Below, one piece after another: positions 15,423 through 24,245 of a stretch of 32,930 nucleotides of DNA. The position numbers and the translations under genes were made by a program. The notes beneath the pieces are model-generated. The model worked only from the letters and a program-made list of their open reading frames with translations, had not been told where the DNA came from and searched no databases. Every line of letters starts with the position of its first letter. Positions within the stretch are counted from its first letter, which is position 1. The DNA is from a bacterium 1XD8-76 (lineage in GTDB: Bacteria > Bacillota > Clostridia > Lachnospirales > Lachnospiraceae): NCBI GenBank assembly GCA_003611955.1, contig RAZE01000032.1, positions 1 to 32,930 of the forward strand. The letters are read 5' to 3'.

Positions 15423-16034
15423 TCAATCTTTCTCGGAATCCTTCTCGCGGTCTGTCATCACTTTATCAATGATACCAAATTCCAACGCCTCCTGTGCGCT
15501 CATCCAGTTGTCACGCTCTGTCGCCGCACAGATCACTTCGTAATCCCTGCCGGTGTTTTCCGCCAGCATTCTGTTTAATTTCTCTTTCGTCCGAAGCAGA
15601 TGCTTTGTGGTGATCTCCACATCTGTCGCCTGCCCCTGTGCTCCGCCTAACACCTGATGGATCATAACTTCCGCGTTCGGCAATGCAAATCGTTTTCCCT
15701 TCGTACCGCCTGCCAGAAGAAAGGACCCCATGCTCGCCGCAAGGCCGATACAGTTCGTGGACACATCGCACTTGATATACTGCATCGTGTCATAGATCGC
15801 GAGACCTGCAGACACGGAGCCGCCCGGGCTGTTGATGTAGATCTGAATGTCCTTCTCCGTATCCATCGCTTCCAGATATAAAAGCTGCGCCGTAATGGAA
15901 GCGGCCATGGAGTCATCCACTTCACCTACCAGAAAGATAATCCGTTCTGCCAGAAGTCGGGAATAAATATCATAGGAACGCTCTCCCTGATTCGTCTGCT
16001 CGATAACGTACGGTGTCAAATAATTTTTTATCAT
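15423..16034 (-). CDS. clpP: ATP-dependent Clp protease proteolytic subunit ClpP
   Basis: 203 residues. The serine protease triad is visible: S101 in [15 protein letters not shown]126 in EVMIHQ and D175 in ATERDNWMS. The short propeptide region ([20 protein letters not shown]) precedes the Y-D-I-Y-S-R-L-L start of the mature enzyme. The oxyanion-strand [20 protein letters not shown] is canonical. ClpP forms a barrel of two heptamer rings and degrades proteins delivered by ClpX or ClpC. AAAGGA precedes the start by eight bases. It lies between tig and clpX, the classical order. A terminator separates it from tig, so it may also have its own promoter. Confidence 0.97.
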   Translation of the reverse strand: MIKNYLTPYVIEQTNQGERSYDIYSRLLAERIIFLVGEVDDSMAASITAQLLYLEAMDTEKDIQIYINSPGGSVSAGLAIYDTMQYIKCDVSTNCIGLAASMGSFLLAGGTKGKRFALPNAEVMIHQVLGGAQGQATDVEITTKHLLRTKEKLNRMLAENTGRDYEVICAATERDNWMSAQEALEFGIIDKVMTDREKDSEKD

Positions 16035-16068
16035 TATCTTTTCCTTTCTTTTTTATTTTTTATAGATT

Positions 16069-16117
16069 TTTAAAAACCAATGCTATAAAATCCGGTCAAT
16101 CAAATTTTATAGCATTG
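16069..16117 (-). terminator. Rho-independent terminator after tig
   Basis: CAATGCTATAAAAT and ATTTTATAGCATTG form a perfect 14-bp stem with a 12-base loop. On the minus strand TTTTTAAAAATC follows. It lies 19 bases beyond the tig stop and before clpP. Confidence 0.75.
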
Positions 16118-16135
16118 TGTTATCATTTATTCTAT

Positions 16136-17446
16136 TTACTCTTCTGTTTTCTCTTCTTTTTCCTTTACGACAGCGTTCTGTGCCACAAACTCAACGGCTT
16201 TTCTCACTGCGATATCCGCCATGATGGATTTCTTTTCTTTCTCACCCATCATCTCTTTGACCTTGTCCACCTCGATCTGGTAAGCATCGGCCATAACCTT
16301 CATCTCTTCCTCGTACTCCTCTTCCGTAACGGTTATGTTTTCCGCCTTCGCAACGGCTTCCATACAGAGTCTGGATTTGATCTTTCTCTCCGCCTGAGGC
16401 TTTAACTGTTCCAGCATGGTCTCTCGGTTCGCGCCGGTCATCTGCATATACTGTTCCATCTGGAGTCCCTGCATGGAAATGCGCTGCGCAAACTGATCGA
16501 GCATCTGGCGCTGTTCCGTGGCAAGCATCGGCTCGGGAATTTCCATCTCGGCCTTCTCCACAACCGCCGCTATCGCCGCGTCTTCCTTCTCGTCTTTCGC
16601 CTGCTTCGCCTTCTTCTCCTCCAGTCCCTTTCTGACATTCGCCTTATATTCTTCCAGCGTATCATACTCGGAAACCTCGGATGCAAACTCGTCATCCAGC
16701 TCCGGAAGTTCCTTTACCTTGATCTCCTTCACCGTACATTTAAATACCGCATCCTTGCCCGCCAGGTGTTCCGCATTATAGTCCTCCGGGAACGTAACTT
16801 TCACTTCCACTTCCTTATTTAATTCCGCACCGATCAGCTGCTCCTCAAAACCCGGAATGAAGGCGCCGGAACCGATGGTCAGCGGGTAATTTTCACCCTT
16901 GCCGCCCTCAAAGGCCTCTCCGTCCACAAAACCTTCAAAATCCAGTTCCGTCATATCGCCGTCCTGCACGGCCCTGTCTTCCACGGATACCATTCTCGCG
17001 CTGTTATCTCTCTCCCTGTCGATTTCCGCGTTCACTTCCTCCTCCGTCACTTCCGCAGAAAACTCCTCGATGGCAACACCTTTGTACTCACCGAGGTTTA
17101 CTTCCGGCTTCAAAGCTACGACCGCCGTAAAAATAAACGGCTTTCCGCTCTCCACCTGTACCACATCGATCTCCGGACTGGAGGTGATCTCCTCCTCACA
17201 CTCCTCGTAAGCTTTCTCATAGGCGTCAGGAATGATCTCATTCGCCGCATCTTCGTAAAAAATTCCCTGTCCGTACATATTTTCAATCATCTTCCGGGGC
17301 GCTTTTCCCTTTCGGAATCCCGGGATCTGAATTCTGCTTCTCTGTTTCCGATAGACTGACTCCACAGCCTTTTCAAACTCTTCCGCCGACACTTCGATCG
17401 TCAGCTTTGCCATACTTTTTTCCAGCTTCTCTACCTGTAAACTCAT
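16136..17446 (-). CDS. tig: Trigger factor, ribosome-associated chaperone
   Basis: 436 residues, family length. The ribosome-binding domain has the signature GFRKGKAP at 43-50. The FKBP-type peptidyl-prolyl isomerase domain (about 155-245) includes DMTELDFEGFVDGEAFEGGK and GSGAFIPGFEEQLIGA. The helical C-terminal substrate-binding arms follow and contain MLATEQRQMLDQFAQRISMQ. It ends in an acidic tail (KEKEEKTEE). Trigger factor shields nascent chains at the exit tunnel. AAGGAGG precedes the ATG, and an extended -10 promoter lies at 17500-17508. It is the first gene of the tig-clpP-clpX cluster. Confidence 0.97.
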   Translation of the reverse strand: MSLQVEKLEKSMAKLTIEVSAEEFEKAVESVYRKQRSRIQIPGFRKGKAPRKMIENMYGQGIFYEDAANEIIPDAYEKAYEECEEEITSSPEIDVVQVESGKPFIFTAVVALKPEVNLGEYKGVAIEEFSAEVTEEEVNAEIDRERDNSARMVSVEDRAVQDGDMTELDFEGFVDGEAFEGGKGENYPLTIGSGAFIPGFEEQLIGAELNKEVEVKVTFPEDYNAEHLAGKDAVFKCTVKEIKVKELPELDDEFASEVSEYDTLEEYKANVRKGLEEKKAKQAKDEKEDAAIAAVVEKAEMEIPEPMLATEQRQMLDQFAQRISMQGLQMEQYMQMTGANRETMLEQLKPQAERKIKSRLCMEAVAKAENITVTEEEYEEEMKVMADAYQIEVDKVKEMMGEKEKKSIMADIAVRKAVEFVAQNAVVKEKEEKTEE

Positions 17447-17499
17447 CCTCTATTATCCTCCTTCATGGCGTTTTATCCCATGTTCACAGTCATTTTGCA

Positions 17500-17508
17500 A
17501 TTATAGCA
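17500..17508 (-). promoter_or_regulatory. Extended -10 promoter of tig
   Basis: TGCTATAAT on the minus strand is a perfect extended -10, about 55 bases before the tig ATG. The -35 is weak (TGGTAT at 17 bases). No other promoter signal was seen in the 174-base gap to the Rpn-type gene. Confidence 0.65.
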
Positions 17509-17566
17509 TAGTTTTTTCCAAAATACCAGTGTTTTTTCGCAGTGTTTATCGCGCGTTTAATGACCG

Positions 17567-17604
17567 CAAAAATCCCGGTAAATGCATCGCTGCCTGTACC
17601 GGGA
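17567..17604 (-). terminator. Rho-independent terminator after the Rpn-type gene
   Basis: TCCCGGTA pairs perfectly with TACCGGGA on the minus strand across a 16-base loop and is followed by TTTTT. It lies 17 bases after the stop. Confidence 0.75.
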
Positions 17605-17620
17605 ACTTTTATAATATTTC

Positions 17621-18682
17621 CTATTCACTCTCTGTTTTATTATCTGCATTTACCCGCTCAAAGACCGGATCCGGATCATACTCCGGCGCAAACTCTTCCG
17701 CCGCCTGATAGATCGGTTCAATAACAGAGATATCTTCCTCCAGATCCTCTGCGATCTCCTCCACAGATTTCTGCTTTTTTCTTTTCTTGCAGACGAGAGC
17801 GACTAACCGGTACAGTTCTCCGGCGGTGCGTCCGGCCTTCATCCCGGCTTCCATTCCGGCTTTCATACCAGCTTCCATTCCGGTTTTCATTCCGGTCTCC
17901 ATTCCGGCTTTCATTCCGTCCTCCATCGCCTTCGCAGTGGCCTTATTCAGTCTCTCCATCTCCCTCAAATATGCGATCATATACCTTACCGTCACCTCCG
18001 GATCTTTTTTTACCTTCACCACCATCTTATGCAGCTTCCGCAGATCCTCATTTACTGCATTCTTATAAGTCGTCTCTTCCATGTAGCGCAATAGCTGCCC
18101 AAGTGCCTCGTCCTCTACTCCCTTTGTCCCCTTCGTGTACAAAAACAGTGTCCCCGCCCCATCTTCATAGGGCATATCCGGCTCTTCCACACAGTGATTC
18201 TTTATCGTATATACCATGCGGTCCAGGCCAAAGGGATCATAGGGTACGATCATAATGATCACCACATTTTTCAGTCTGTCATAGTCCAGACCTGATTCCA
18301 GACTTCTGGCGGCGAGCTTCCCGTGGTAAAAGCGCATCCTGCGGGGCAGCGCTTTTCTGTCCGCATCGTCCTCCGTCTGGTCCGGTTCGATGTCGTAGAC
18401 CGTGACATCCTCCCCGTCGCCTTCCTCCACCTCCGGTTCCAGACATACATCCAGTCTGGCTCCGTGCTGATCCGTGTCCGCTCCGTAGATCACTTTCTGA
18501 GCAGTGATGGAAAGATGCTTAAACTCCCTGCCAAATATGATCCGCAGCAGTTCCTTCACAAACTGCTCTCCAACCTCCGGGTAACTCACCATCGTGCCAA
18601 ACAGAAAATCATCGAGCAGGTTCATCTCAGCCAGCCGCTTCCTGACAGCTTTCCTCTTTTCTTCTGTCTCTTTTTCTTTCAT
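17621..18682 (-). CDS. Rpn-family (PD-(D/E)XK) recombination-promoting nuclease/putative transposase
   Basis: 353 residues. The N-terminal half shows the Rpn pattern: DDFLFGTMVSYPEVGEQFVK, the nuclease core RLDVCLEPE then TVYDIEPDQ, and LPRRMRFYHGKL. Rpn proteins are DNA endonucleases linked to RecA-independent recombination; many are annotated as PD-(D/E)XK family transposases. Residues about 255-287 are a run of four-residue repeats, G-M-K/E-A/T, eight times, before a C-terminal helical region. AAAGGAG precedes the ATG and a terminator follows, so it is a single-gene unit. Hotspot repeats suggest a length that varies between strains. Confidence 0.85.
   Translation of the reverse strand: MKEKETEEKRKAVRKRLAEMNLLDDFLFGTMVSYPEVGEQFVKELLRIIFGREFKHLSITAQKVIYGADTDQHGARLDVCLEPEVEEGDGEDVTVYDIEPDQTEDDADRKALPRRMRFYHGKLAARSLESGLDYDRLKNVVIIMIVPYDPFGLDRMVYTIKNHCVEEPDMPYEDGAGTLFLYTKGTKGVEDEALGQLLRYMEETTYKNAVNEDLRKLHKMVVKVKKDPEVTVRYMIAYLREMERLNKATAKAMEDGMKAGMETGMKTGMEAGMKAGMEAGMKAGRTAGELYRLVALVCKKRKKQKSVEEIAEDLEEDISVIEPIYQAAEEFAPEYDPDPVFERVNADNKTESE
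17833..17927 (-). repeat. 12-bp tandem repeats inside the Rpn-type gene
   Basis: About eight imperfect copies of a 12-base unit encode G-M-K/E-A/T. Copies differ mainly at one or two positions, as expected from slippage followed by drift. Confidence 0.8.
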
Positions 18683-19196
18683 ACAGTTCTCCTTTCGTAT
18701 GGGGCGGAAAGAAGAGCCTGCACTCTATTCACCATTCTCCGCGATCCGCCATATTAAATTGGAAGTTTCTGCTTCCATGGAAGATTTACCTTCCATTTTC
18801 ATAAACAGGGATCGTCAACCGAAATGGTTTAGATGTTCTATCAGATGTTCCCCAGATATGTGTTACTATTGTAACAGGTAATGATAAGCGGCGTCAATCA
18901 AAAATTTCTTAAGTTTCCGCAGTTTATCTACCAAAAATGAACCTTCTAAAAAGATCAATATCGTTGACCGTCTCTCCAGGCACCTGGAACTCCAAAAGAT
19001 GCTCTTAAGGCTTATCTGACCCAAGTCAAAAAATGGTTTTCCCAGCCATCCAGTTGTTCATATTGATGGCAGGGAATCGCATTCTCACCAATCATAAACT
19101 TAATTAAAGTTTTTTATCACCATTGCCGAATAGTTTTCGTACTGTTTACCATGTTGAAAGTAAATTAACGTTATTGGTGTTTTGTGCAATACAACA
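18683..19196. other. Intergenic stretch of about 500 bases, no supported gene
   Basis: No frame here has both a start with a ribosome binding site and family resemblance. A minus-strand frame without ATG (about 18880-19060) encodes a helical LVDKLRKLKKFLIDAAYHYL, and a plus-strand fragment reads VVHIDGRESHSHQS. These could be worn transposase remains, but I cannot support a family. Several short inverted GGAAG/CTTCC copies occur near 18762-18800. Confidence 0.4.
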
Positions 19197-19232
19197 CCAA
19201 AAGGTGCCTCAGCTATTCAACTGAAGCACCTC
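19197..19232 (-). terminator. Rho-independent terminator after the sortase gene
   Basis: AGGTGCTTCAG pairs with CTGAGGCACCT on the minus strand (one mismatch) with an 8-base loop, followed by TTTT. It lies about 18 bases past the sortase stop. Confidence 0.7.
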
Positions 19233-19249
19233 AACCCGGTTTTGTCTTT

Positions 19250-20041
19250 TCACTCCGCCCCGTCCGCCGGCGTCAGAAGTCCGTACAGCACATAGCGGGC
19301 ATCCTGGTAGTCGTATTCGCAGGTGGAGAGGATTACATAGTGCCCATCCCCGGGCAACTCCACATCCGACTGAATATCGGAAACCGCGACAACCTGCGAC
19401 AGATAAACGTCAAAATATTTTCCGGGATCCCTAAAAATAAGGTAGGTATCGGATGTCGCCGGAGTAAGATAGCCTGCAAACAGATCCACTCTGTAATTCT
19501 GCTCCGGCGTCAAAAGCCACATCACCGGATGGGCCTCATAAAATTCCTGATCCCCCCACTTTTTTAACTTTGCGAACATACCGCCGTTTTTCATGTGATG
19601 CCCATAGATAATCGTGTTGCAGTCCGCAAATCCCGGGCTGTTCTCCGCATCCACAAAAATGGCTCCCGCTTTGCTCTCCTCTCCGGTGTAGGAATGATTC
19701 AGATAATAATCGTTGTCCTTTCCCTGCACCACAGGATAGTTGATATTGCTGTCCTCACAGTAGATCCAGCCCACAACCTCACTGTTTTCCGCAAGCAATT
19801 TATCAAAATTCACCTCGATGGGACAGCTGATCTTTTCTTCCTCCGGCACTTCCTCCTCCACGATCTCTTCCGGTATTTCCTCCGGTTCCTCCACCGGCTC
19901 CTGCACATAAAATGCCACCGCATCCTTATTGATCTTCTCCTGCTTTCGGTACTCTATGTAAAAAATCAGAAGCTGGCTGCAAGAATATACAAAAACAGTA
20001 GAAAGAATTATCATCAATGTAGTTTTTATACTTTTTCTCAT
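19250..20041 (-). CDS. Class B sortase
   Basis: 263 residues with an N-terminal membrane anchor (about 5-27), an acidic E/P-rich linker (EEPEEIPEEIVEEEVPEEE) and a sortase B catalytic domain. Family features: NSEVVGWIYCEDSNINYPVV, H in TIIYGHHMKNGGMFAKL, catalytic C in ILSTCEYDYQ and R in DARYVLYG. Sortases cleave a sorting motif in surface proteins and join them to peptidoglycan. No substrate with a sorting signal is visible in the window. The start is the ATG at 20041, with GAGAGG six bases upstream, rather than a TTG at 20074. It lies 34 bases behind tex and is probably in its transcript. Confidence 0.92.
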   Translation of the reverse strand: MRKSIKTTLMIILSTVFVYSCSQLLIFYIEYRKQEKINKDAVAFYVQEPVEEPEEIPEEIVEEEVPEEEKISCPIEVNFDKLLAENSEVVGWIYCEDSNINYPVVQGKDNDYYLNHSYTGEESKAGAIFVDAENSPGFADCNTIIYGHHMKNGGMFAKLKKWGDQEFYEAHPVMWLLTPEQNYRVDLFAGYLTPATSDTYLIFRDPGKYFDVYLSQVVAVSDIQSDVELPGDGHYVILSTCEYDYQDARYVLYGLLTPADGAE

Positions 20042-20075
20042 ATTCTCCCTCTCTTTCTGCATCTGATCACGCAAA

Positions 20076-22247
20076 TCATTTTATTTTCATCGTCAGTGCA
20101 ATTCTCTTTTTCGGCACATCCACCGAAATGACCTGCACATCCACAATGTCCCCCACACTGACCGCCTCTAACGGATGTTTGATATAGCGCTCCGTCATCT
20201 GGGAGACATGCACCAGTCCGTCCTGATGCACGCCGATATCCACAAAGGCTCCGAAATCCACAATATTGCGGACGGTCCCCTTTAAGATCATGCCTGGCTT
20301 CAAATCCTCCATATCCATCACATCGCTTCTCAGGATCGGAGTCGGCATATCCTCTCTGGGATCCCTCGCAGGCTTCTCCAGCTCCTTCACAATATCCTCC
20401 AGCGTCAGTTCCCCTATGCCGAGCTCCTCCGCCAGTTTCTTTTTATCTTTGATCCTGGAAGAAAGGCTTCCGGCTTTCTTTCCGCCTGTCTTTGCCTCCC
20501 CCTGAAGCCTGCGCACATCCTCCATGGAAAGCCCCAGCTTTTCCATCAGTTTCTGAGCGGCCTCATAGGATTCCGGGTGCACGCTGGTGGCATCCAGAGG
20601 ATTCTCCCCATCTGTGATCCGCATAAATCCGGCGCACTGTTCAAAAGCTTTCGGTCCCAGTTTCGTCACTTTGAGCAGCTGCTTTCTGGAGAGGAATCTG
20701 CCGTTTTCCTCCCGATACGCCACAATATTCTTCGCCAGTGTCTTCGAGATACCGGAAATATACTCGAGCAACGGCGCGGACGCCGTATTCAGGTCAACAC
20801 CTACTTTATTTACCGTGGATTCCACCACTCCGGTGAGAGCCTCCCCCAGCTTTTTCTGATTCATATCATGCTGGTACTGCCCCACACCGATAGCCCTCGG
20901 CTCAATTTTTACAAGTTCCGCCAGCGGATCCTGCAGACGCCTGGCGATGGACGCCGCGCTTCTCTGTCCCACATCAAACTCCGGAAATTCCTCGGTGGCA
21001 AGTTTGCTCGCCGAGTAGACGGAAGCTCCGGCCTCGTTGACGATCACATACTGTAACGGCACATCCAGTTCTTTTAACAGTTCCACGATGATCTGCTCTG
21101 ACTCCCTGGAGGCTGTGCCGTTTCCCACGGAGATCAGATCGATATGATATTTTTTGATCAGTTTCTTTAATTCTATTTTGGACTGCTCCACTTTATTCTG
21201 CGGCGCGGTGGGATAGATCACTTTCGTGTCCAGCACTTTTCCGGTCCCATCTACTACCGCCAGTTTGCAACCGGTTCGGAAAGCCGGATCCCAGCCGAGA
21301 ACCACCTTGCCCGCGATCGGAGGCTGCATCAAAAGCTGTTCCAGATTTTTGCCGAACACGCTGATCGCGCCGTTCTCCGCCCTCTCCGTCAGCTCATTCC
21401 TGATCTCGCGCTCGATAGCCGGCCCGATCAGACGGCGATAGCTGTCCTCGGCAGCCTCCTTCAGGATCGGTGTGGTATACTCATTATTGACCAATATAGT
21501 CATTTTCTCCAGATAGCGGATGATCTCCTCCTCCGGCGCCTTCACTTTCACGGTCAGTATCTTTTCCTTCTCCCCTCTGTTCAGCGCCAGTATCCTGTGG
21601 CCCGCCACTTTCTTCAGAGACTCCTCATAGGCGTAGTACATCTCATACACGCTCTCCGCCTTTTCGTCCTTCGCCTCGCTGGCAAGACTGCCTTCCCTCA
21701 TCGTCAGATCCCGGATAAAAGTCCGATAGTCCGCCTCATCGGAAATGGCCTCCGCCAGAATATCCTTCGCGCCCTGCAGGGCTTCCTCCGCTGTCCCCAC
21801 TCCCTTTTCTTCGTCGATATACTTCTCCGCTTCCTGCTCCACCGGCTTCTTTGTATTTTGCAGTTTTATAAACAGAGCCAGAGGTTCCAGCCCCTTTTCC
21901 TTCGCCACGCTGGCCCTGGTTTTCCGCTTAGGACGGTACGGGCGATACAGATCGTCCACCGCCACCTGGGTTTCCGCCGCCAAAATCTTTTCCCGCAGCT
22001 CATCCGTCAGCATACCCTGTTCCTCAATGCTGCCCAGCACCTGCTGCTTCTTCTCCTCCAACGCCCGCAGATAGTTTAAACGTTCATACAGGTTTCGCAG
22101 CACTTCGTCGTTCAGGGAACCCGTGACTTCCTTTCTGTAACGGGAAATAAACGGGATCGTATTGCCCTCGTCGATCAGATTTACCGCCGCTTCCACCTGC
22201 CATTTCTGAACCTGCAGCTCTTTTGCGATTTTTACATTAATATCCAT
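20076..22247 (-). CDS. tex: Tex family RNA-binding transcriptional accessory protein
   Basis: About 723 residues, normal Tex length. In order: N-terminal helical Tex domain (MDINVKIAKELQVQKWQVEA and NTIPFISRYRKEVTG), YqgF/RuvX-like nuclease fold (VLGWDPAFRTGCKLAVVDGT), helix-hairpin-helix repeats (LLEYISGISKTLAKNIVAYR) and a C-terminal S1 domain (GTVRNIVDFGAFVDIGVHQD). Tex binds RNA and influences transcription and toxin expression in several bacteria. The start is the ATG at 22247, as in relatives that begin MDIN; a TTG two codons earlier is also possible. The sortase gene follows closely. Confidence 0.96.
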   Translation of the reverse strand: MDINVKIAKELQVQKWQVEAAVNLIDEGNTIPFISRYRKEVTGSLNDEVLRNLYERLNYLRALEEKKQQVLGSIEEQGMLTDELREKILAAETQVAVDDLYRPYRPKRKTRASVAKEKGLEPLALFIKLQNTKKPVEQEAEKYIDEEKGVGTAEEALQGAKDILAEAISDEADYRTFIRDLTMREGSLASEAKDEKAESVYEMYYAYEESLKKVAGHRILALNRGEKEKILTVKVKAPEEEIIRYLEKMTILVNNEYTTPILKEAAEDSYRRLIGPAIEREIRNELTERAENGAISVFGKNLEQLLMQPPIAGKVVLGWDPAFRTGCKLAVVDGTGKVLDTKVIYPTAPQNKVEQSKIELKKLIKKYHIDLISVGNGTASRESEQIIVELLKELDVPLQYVIVNEAGASVYSASKLATEEFPEFDVGQRSAASIARRLQDPLAELVKIEPRAIGVGQYQHDMNQKKLGEALTGVVESTVNKVGVDLNTASAPLLEYISGISKTLAKNIVAYREENGRFLSRKQLLKVTKLGPKAFEQCAGFMRITDGENPLDATSVHPESYEAAQKLMEKLGLSMEDVRRLQGEAKTGGKKAGSLSSRIKDKKKLAEELGIGELTLEDIVKELEKPARDPREDMPTPILRSDVMDMEDLKPGMILKGTVRNIVDFGAFVDIGVHQDGLVHVSQMTERYIKHPLEAVSVGDIVDVQVISVDVPKKRIALTMKIK

Positions 22248-22405
22248 ATACAACCATATCCTTTTCCAACTCTGTAAATTTTCTTATGCTGTCGATACTA
22301 CATGGGCCTGTCTGCTGCCTATCGGATATCATATCATGAAATCGACGGTATTTCCATATCAAAAAGTGCTTTCTTTCTGCATTGTTACCCGCCTGCAAGA
22401 TACCG

Positions 22406-23590
22406 TCACCTGATTTTCCGGAACACTTCCCTTACCTCCGTATACTCCTCTCCATTCCACAATTCCACTGTCTTTCCGTCTTCCTTCCCCGGGAAATTCT
22501 TTTTCTCATCGATCTCTGTCAGTGTTCCGTCCCAGAGATAAGTAACCTCCCAGGCGCTCCCATCCTCCTCAGTCAGGTAAAAGCTCACCTGTCTCTCCGC
22601 CTTCCCGTCCTGGCAGAGCAGATAGCTGACATACATCTCATCACACGTTTCCCGCATCTCCTCTCTCATAAACTTCTCCGCCCTCTCCGACAGCACGGGA
22701 ATCTGTTCCTCAACCCTCCCAGGTTCCGCAAGAGGTGCATCGGACAACTCTACGCCGGAGTATGACGCCCACGACATATGCCCGTCTTTCGCATCGATAT
22801 AGAAATAGTAGTACTGGTGTGTGATGATATCGGACCAGTTGACACAGTACGACGCCCCCCTGTCATAAATATCTTCACTGTAGTAAGAATTTTTCTCAAA
22901 TCCTTCTCCGTCCACCCCGTAAATGGCGGACAGTTTCTGCGCTGCGATCTCCTCAGCCTTCCCCCTTGTGATACCGCCGCCCGCTGTGTTCACCACGATT
23001 TTTTCCTGCTCCTGCGCTTTTTTCTCAGCGATCTCAGCGGCATGTTCCCTCTCGTAACTCTCGGTATAGGCGTACTCCCGCTTTACCATAAAGTCAATGA
23101 TCTGGAGAAGCTCCTCGTCCGTGAGCTCCCTCTCCGGCAGACAGAATGTGTCGGTGGATGTCAGATAACAGAATTCATAGGCTTCCGCCGCCTCCTCCGT
23201 ATCTGCCTTCATCACTTCCCGCTCAGGGAAAATCCCCGCCCGATATTTTTCTCCCATTTCCCTGTAGCGTTTTTCCTCCTCCGGCGTGTAGGCTCTGGAA
23301 AATCCGCTCACCGCCGCCCTCTGTTGTGTCAGCATATCCACATAGGCATCCTTCTCCTCCTGCGGCATCTCCTCCATCCGTTCCCGCACTATGGAGTGGA
23401 CAAGCGCACTCACCGGAATCACAGCCGTCCCCGCTAACACCGCAATAAATACCGCCGCCACGTTTCTCCTCCAGCCCGTGCCCGCGATACGCCGCCCCTT
23501 TGTCCTTTCTTTCACATTCTCTATAACCACTTTTCTCATCTCTTCCTTCATATGAATTCCGCTCACACAGTCTCTCAGTTCTGTTCCCAT
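22406..23590 (-). CDS. Membrane protein with PepSY-like region, probable anti-sigma partner
   Basis: 394 residues from the ATG at 23590, which has AAAGGAG nine bases upstream and lies one base past the sigma gene stop. The cytoplasmic N-terminus (about 1-43) is followed by a membrane segment (VAAVFIAVLAGTAVIPVSAL) and an extracytoplasmic part. Helical K/E-rich sequence leads to a PepSY-like segment (TRGKAEEIAAQKLSAIYGVD, then YYYFYIDAKDGHMSWASYSG). Coupling to an ECF sigma gene and the topology make it a likely anti-sigma factor, which would hold the sigma factor until an envelope signal arrives. No zinc-binding H-x3-C-x2-C motif was seen, so it is not a classical ZAS protein. Confidence 0.7.
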   Translation of the reverse strand: MGTELRDCVSGIHMKEEMRKVVIENVKERTKGRRIAGTGWRRNVAAVFIAVLAGTAVIPVSALVHSIVRERMEEMPQEEKDAYVDMLTQQRAAVSGFSRAYTPEEEKRYREMGEKYRAGIFPEREVMKADTEEAAEAYEFCYLTSTDTFCLPERELTDEELLQIIDFMVKREYAYTESYEREHAAEIAEKKAQEQEKIVVNTAGGGITRGKAEEIAAQKLSAIYGVDGEGFEKNSYYSEDIYDRGASYCVNWSDIITHQYYYFYIDAKDGHMSWASYSGVELSDAPLAEPGRVEEQIPVLSERAEKFMREEMRETCDEMYVSYLLCQDGKAERQVSFYLTEEDGSAWEVTYLWDGTLTEIDEKKNFPGKEDGKTVELWNGEEYTEVREVFRKIR

Positions 23591-23591
23591 A

Positions 23592-24101
23592 CTATTCCGC
23601 TCCTTTCTCCGACAATCTACTCCTATCCTCAAAGTTCTCCGTCTCTCTGCCGCCATACAGAGAATACCTCAGGCTTTCCCTTCCCCTCTGCATCCTTTTC
23701 CTGACCGCATTCGGCGTAATCCCCAACATCCGCGAAATCTCCGTCGTTTTATACCCCTCGATATAATGCAGATACACGACTTCCTTCAACTTCTCAGGCA
23801 GATTCATCAATTCCGTCAGCACTTCGCTCTGTTCCCGGAATTCACAGTATTCCTCCACATCCGTAAGCTGTACTTCCGGGTGCCTGCTCCTGTTTCTGTG
23901 CATGTCCCTGCATCGGTTCGCCGCCACTTTGATCAGCCACGCCTTCTCGTGTTCCCGATCCCGAAATCCCGCGGTATGTTCCATATACCTGCAGAAAGTG
24001 TCCTGCACCGCGTCCTGAGCATCCTGCTCGCTGCACAGCATGACAAGGCAGATCCTGAACAGCATATCTCCATATTTTATAACAGCTTCCTCCACCGTCA
24101 C
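23592..24101 (-). CDS. ECF-type RNA polymerase sigma factor
   Basis: 169 residues. Region 2 is YGDMLFRICLVMLCSEQDAQ followed by DAVQDTFCRYME, with KAWLIKVAANRCRD as the usual end of the domain. Region 4 is LPEKLKEVVYLHYIEGYKTT, then EISRMLGITPNAVRKRMQRG, a helix-turn-helix for the -35 element. The start is a GTG at 24101 with AGGTGAGG four bases away. The downstream membrane protein begins one base after the stop, so the two are translated together. An inverted repeat and 11-bp-spaced repeats lie upstream, between this gene and the divergent DUF975 gene. Confidence 0.93.
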   Translation of the reverse strand: MTVEEAVIKYGDMLFRICLVMLCSEQDAQDAVQDTFCRYMEHTAGFRDREHEKAWLIKVAANRCRDMHRNRSRHPEVQLTDVEEYCEFREQSEVLTELMNLPEKLKEVVYLHYIEGYKTTEISRMLGITPNAVRKRMQRGRESLRYSLYGGRETENFEDRSRLSEKGAE

Positions 24102-24133
24102 TTGTCCTCACCTCTTTTCCTTTTCACTTATAA

Positions 24134-24161
24134 CACGCAAATGGCACGCAAAAAGTGCCAT
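24134..24161. promoter_or_regulatory. Dyad and direct repeats in the divergent sigma/DUF975 promoter region
   Basis: ATGGCAC (24141-24147) and GTGCCAT (24155-24161) form a perfect 7-bp dyad around GCAAAAA. CACGCAAA also occurs twice, 11 bases apart (24134 and 24145). This could be an operator for the divergent pair. No binding protein is known from the sequence. Confidence 0.4.
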
Positions 24162-24245
24162 ACCTTCCTGAAAATAGTTATAGCATTATCTCTGCAAAAG
24201 TGATAGAGTAGAAAACAAAAGAAAAGAGCAAAGGAGCATATCGAT

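Noticed and set aside
17833..17927. Regular repeats considered as a CRISPR array
   Set aside because: Units are 12 bp without spacers, in frame, and encode G-M-K/E-A.
18880..19060. Minus-strand frame ending in KKFLIDAAYHYLLQ considered as a gene or transposase piece
   Set aside because: No start codon or ribosome binding site and no motif I can assign. It is kept only as a remark in the intergenic entry.
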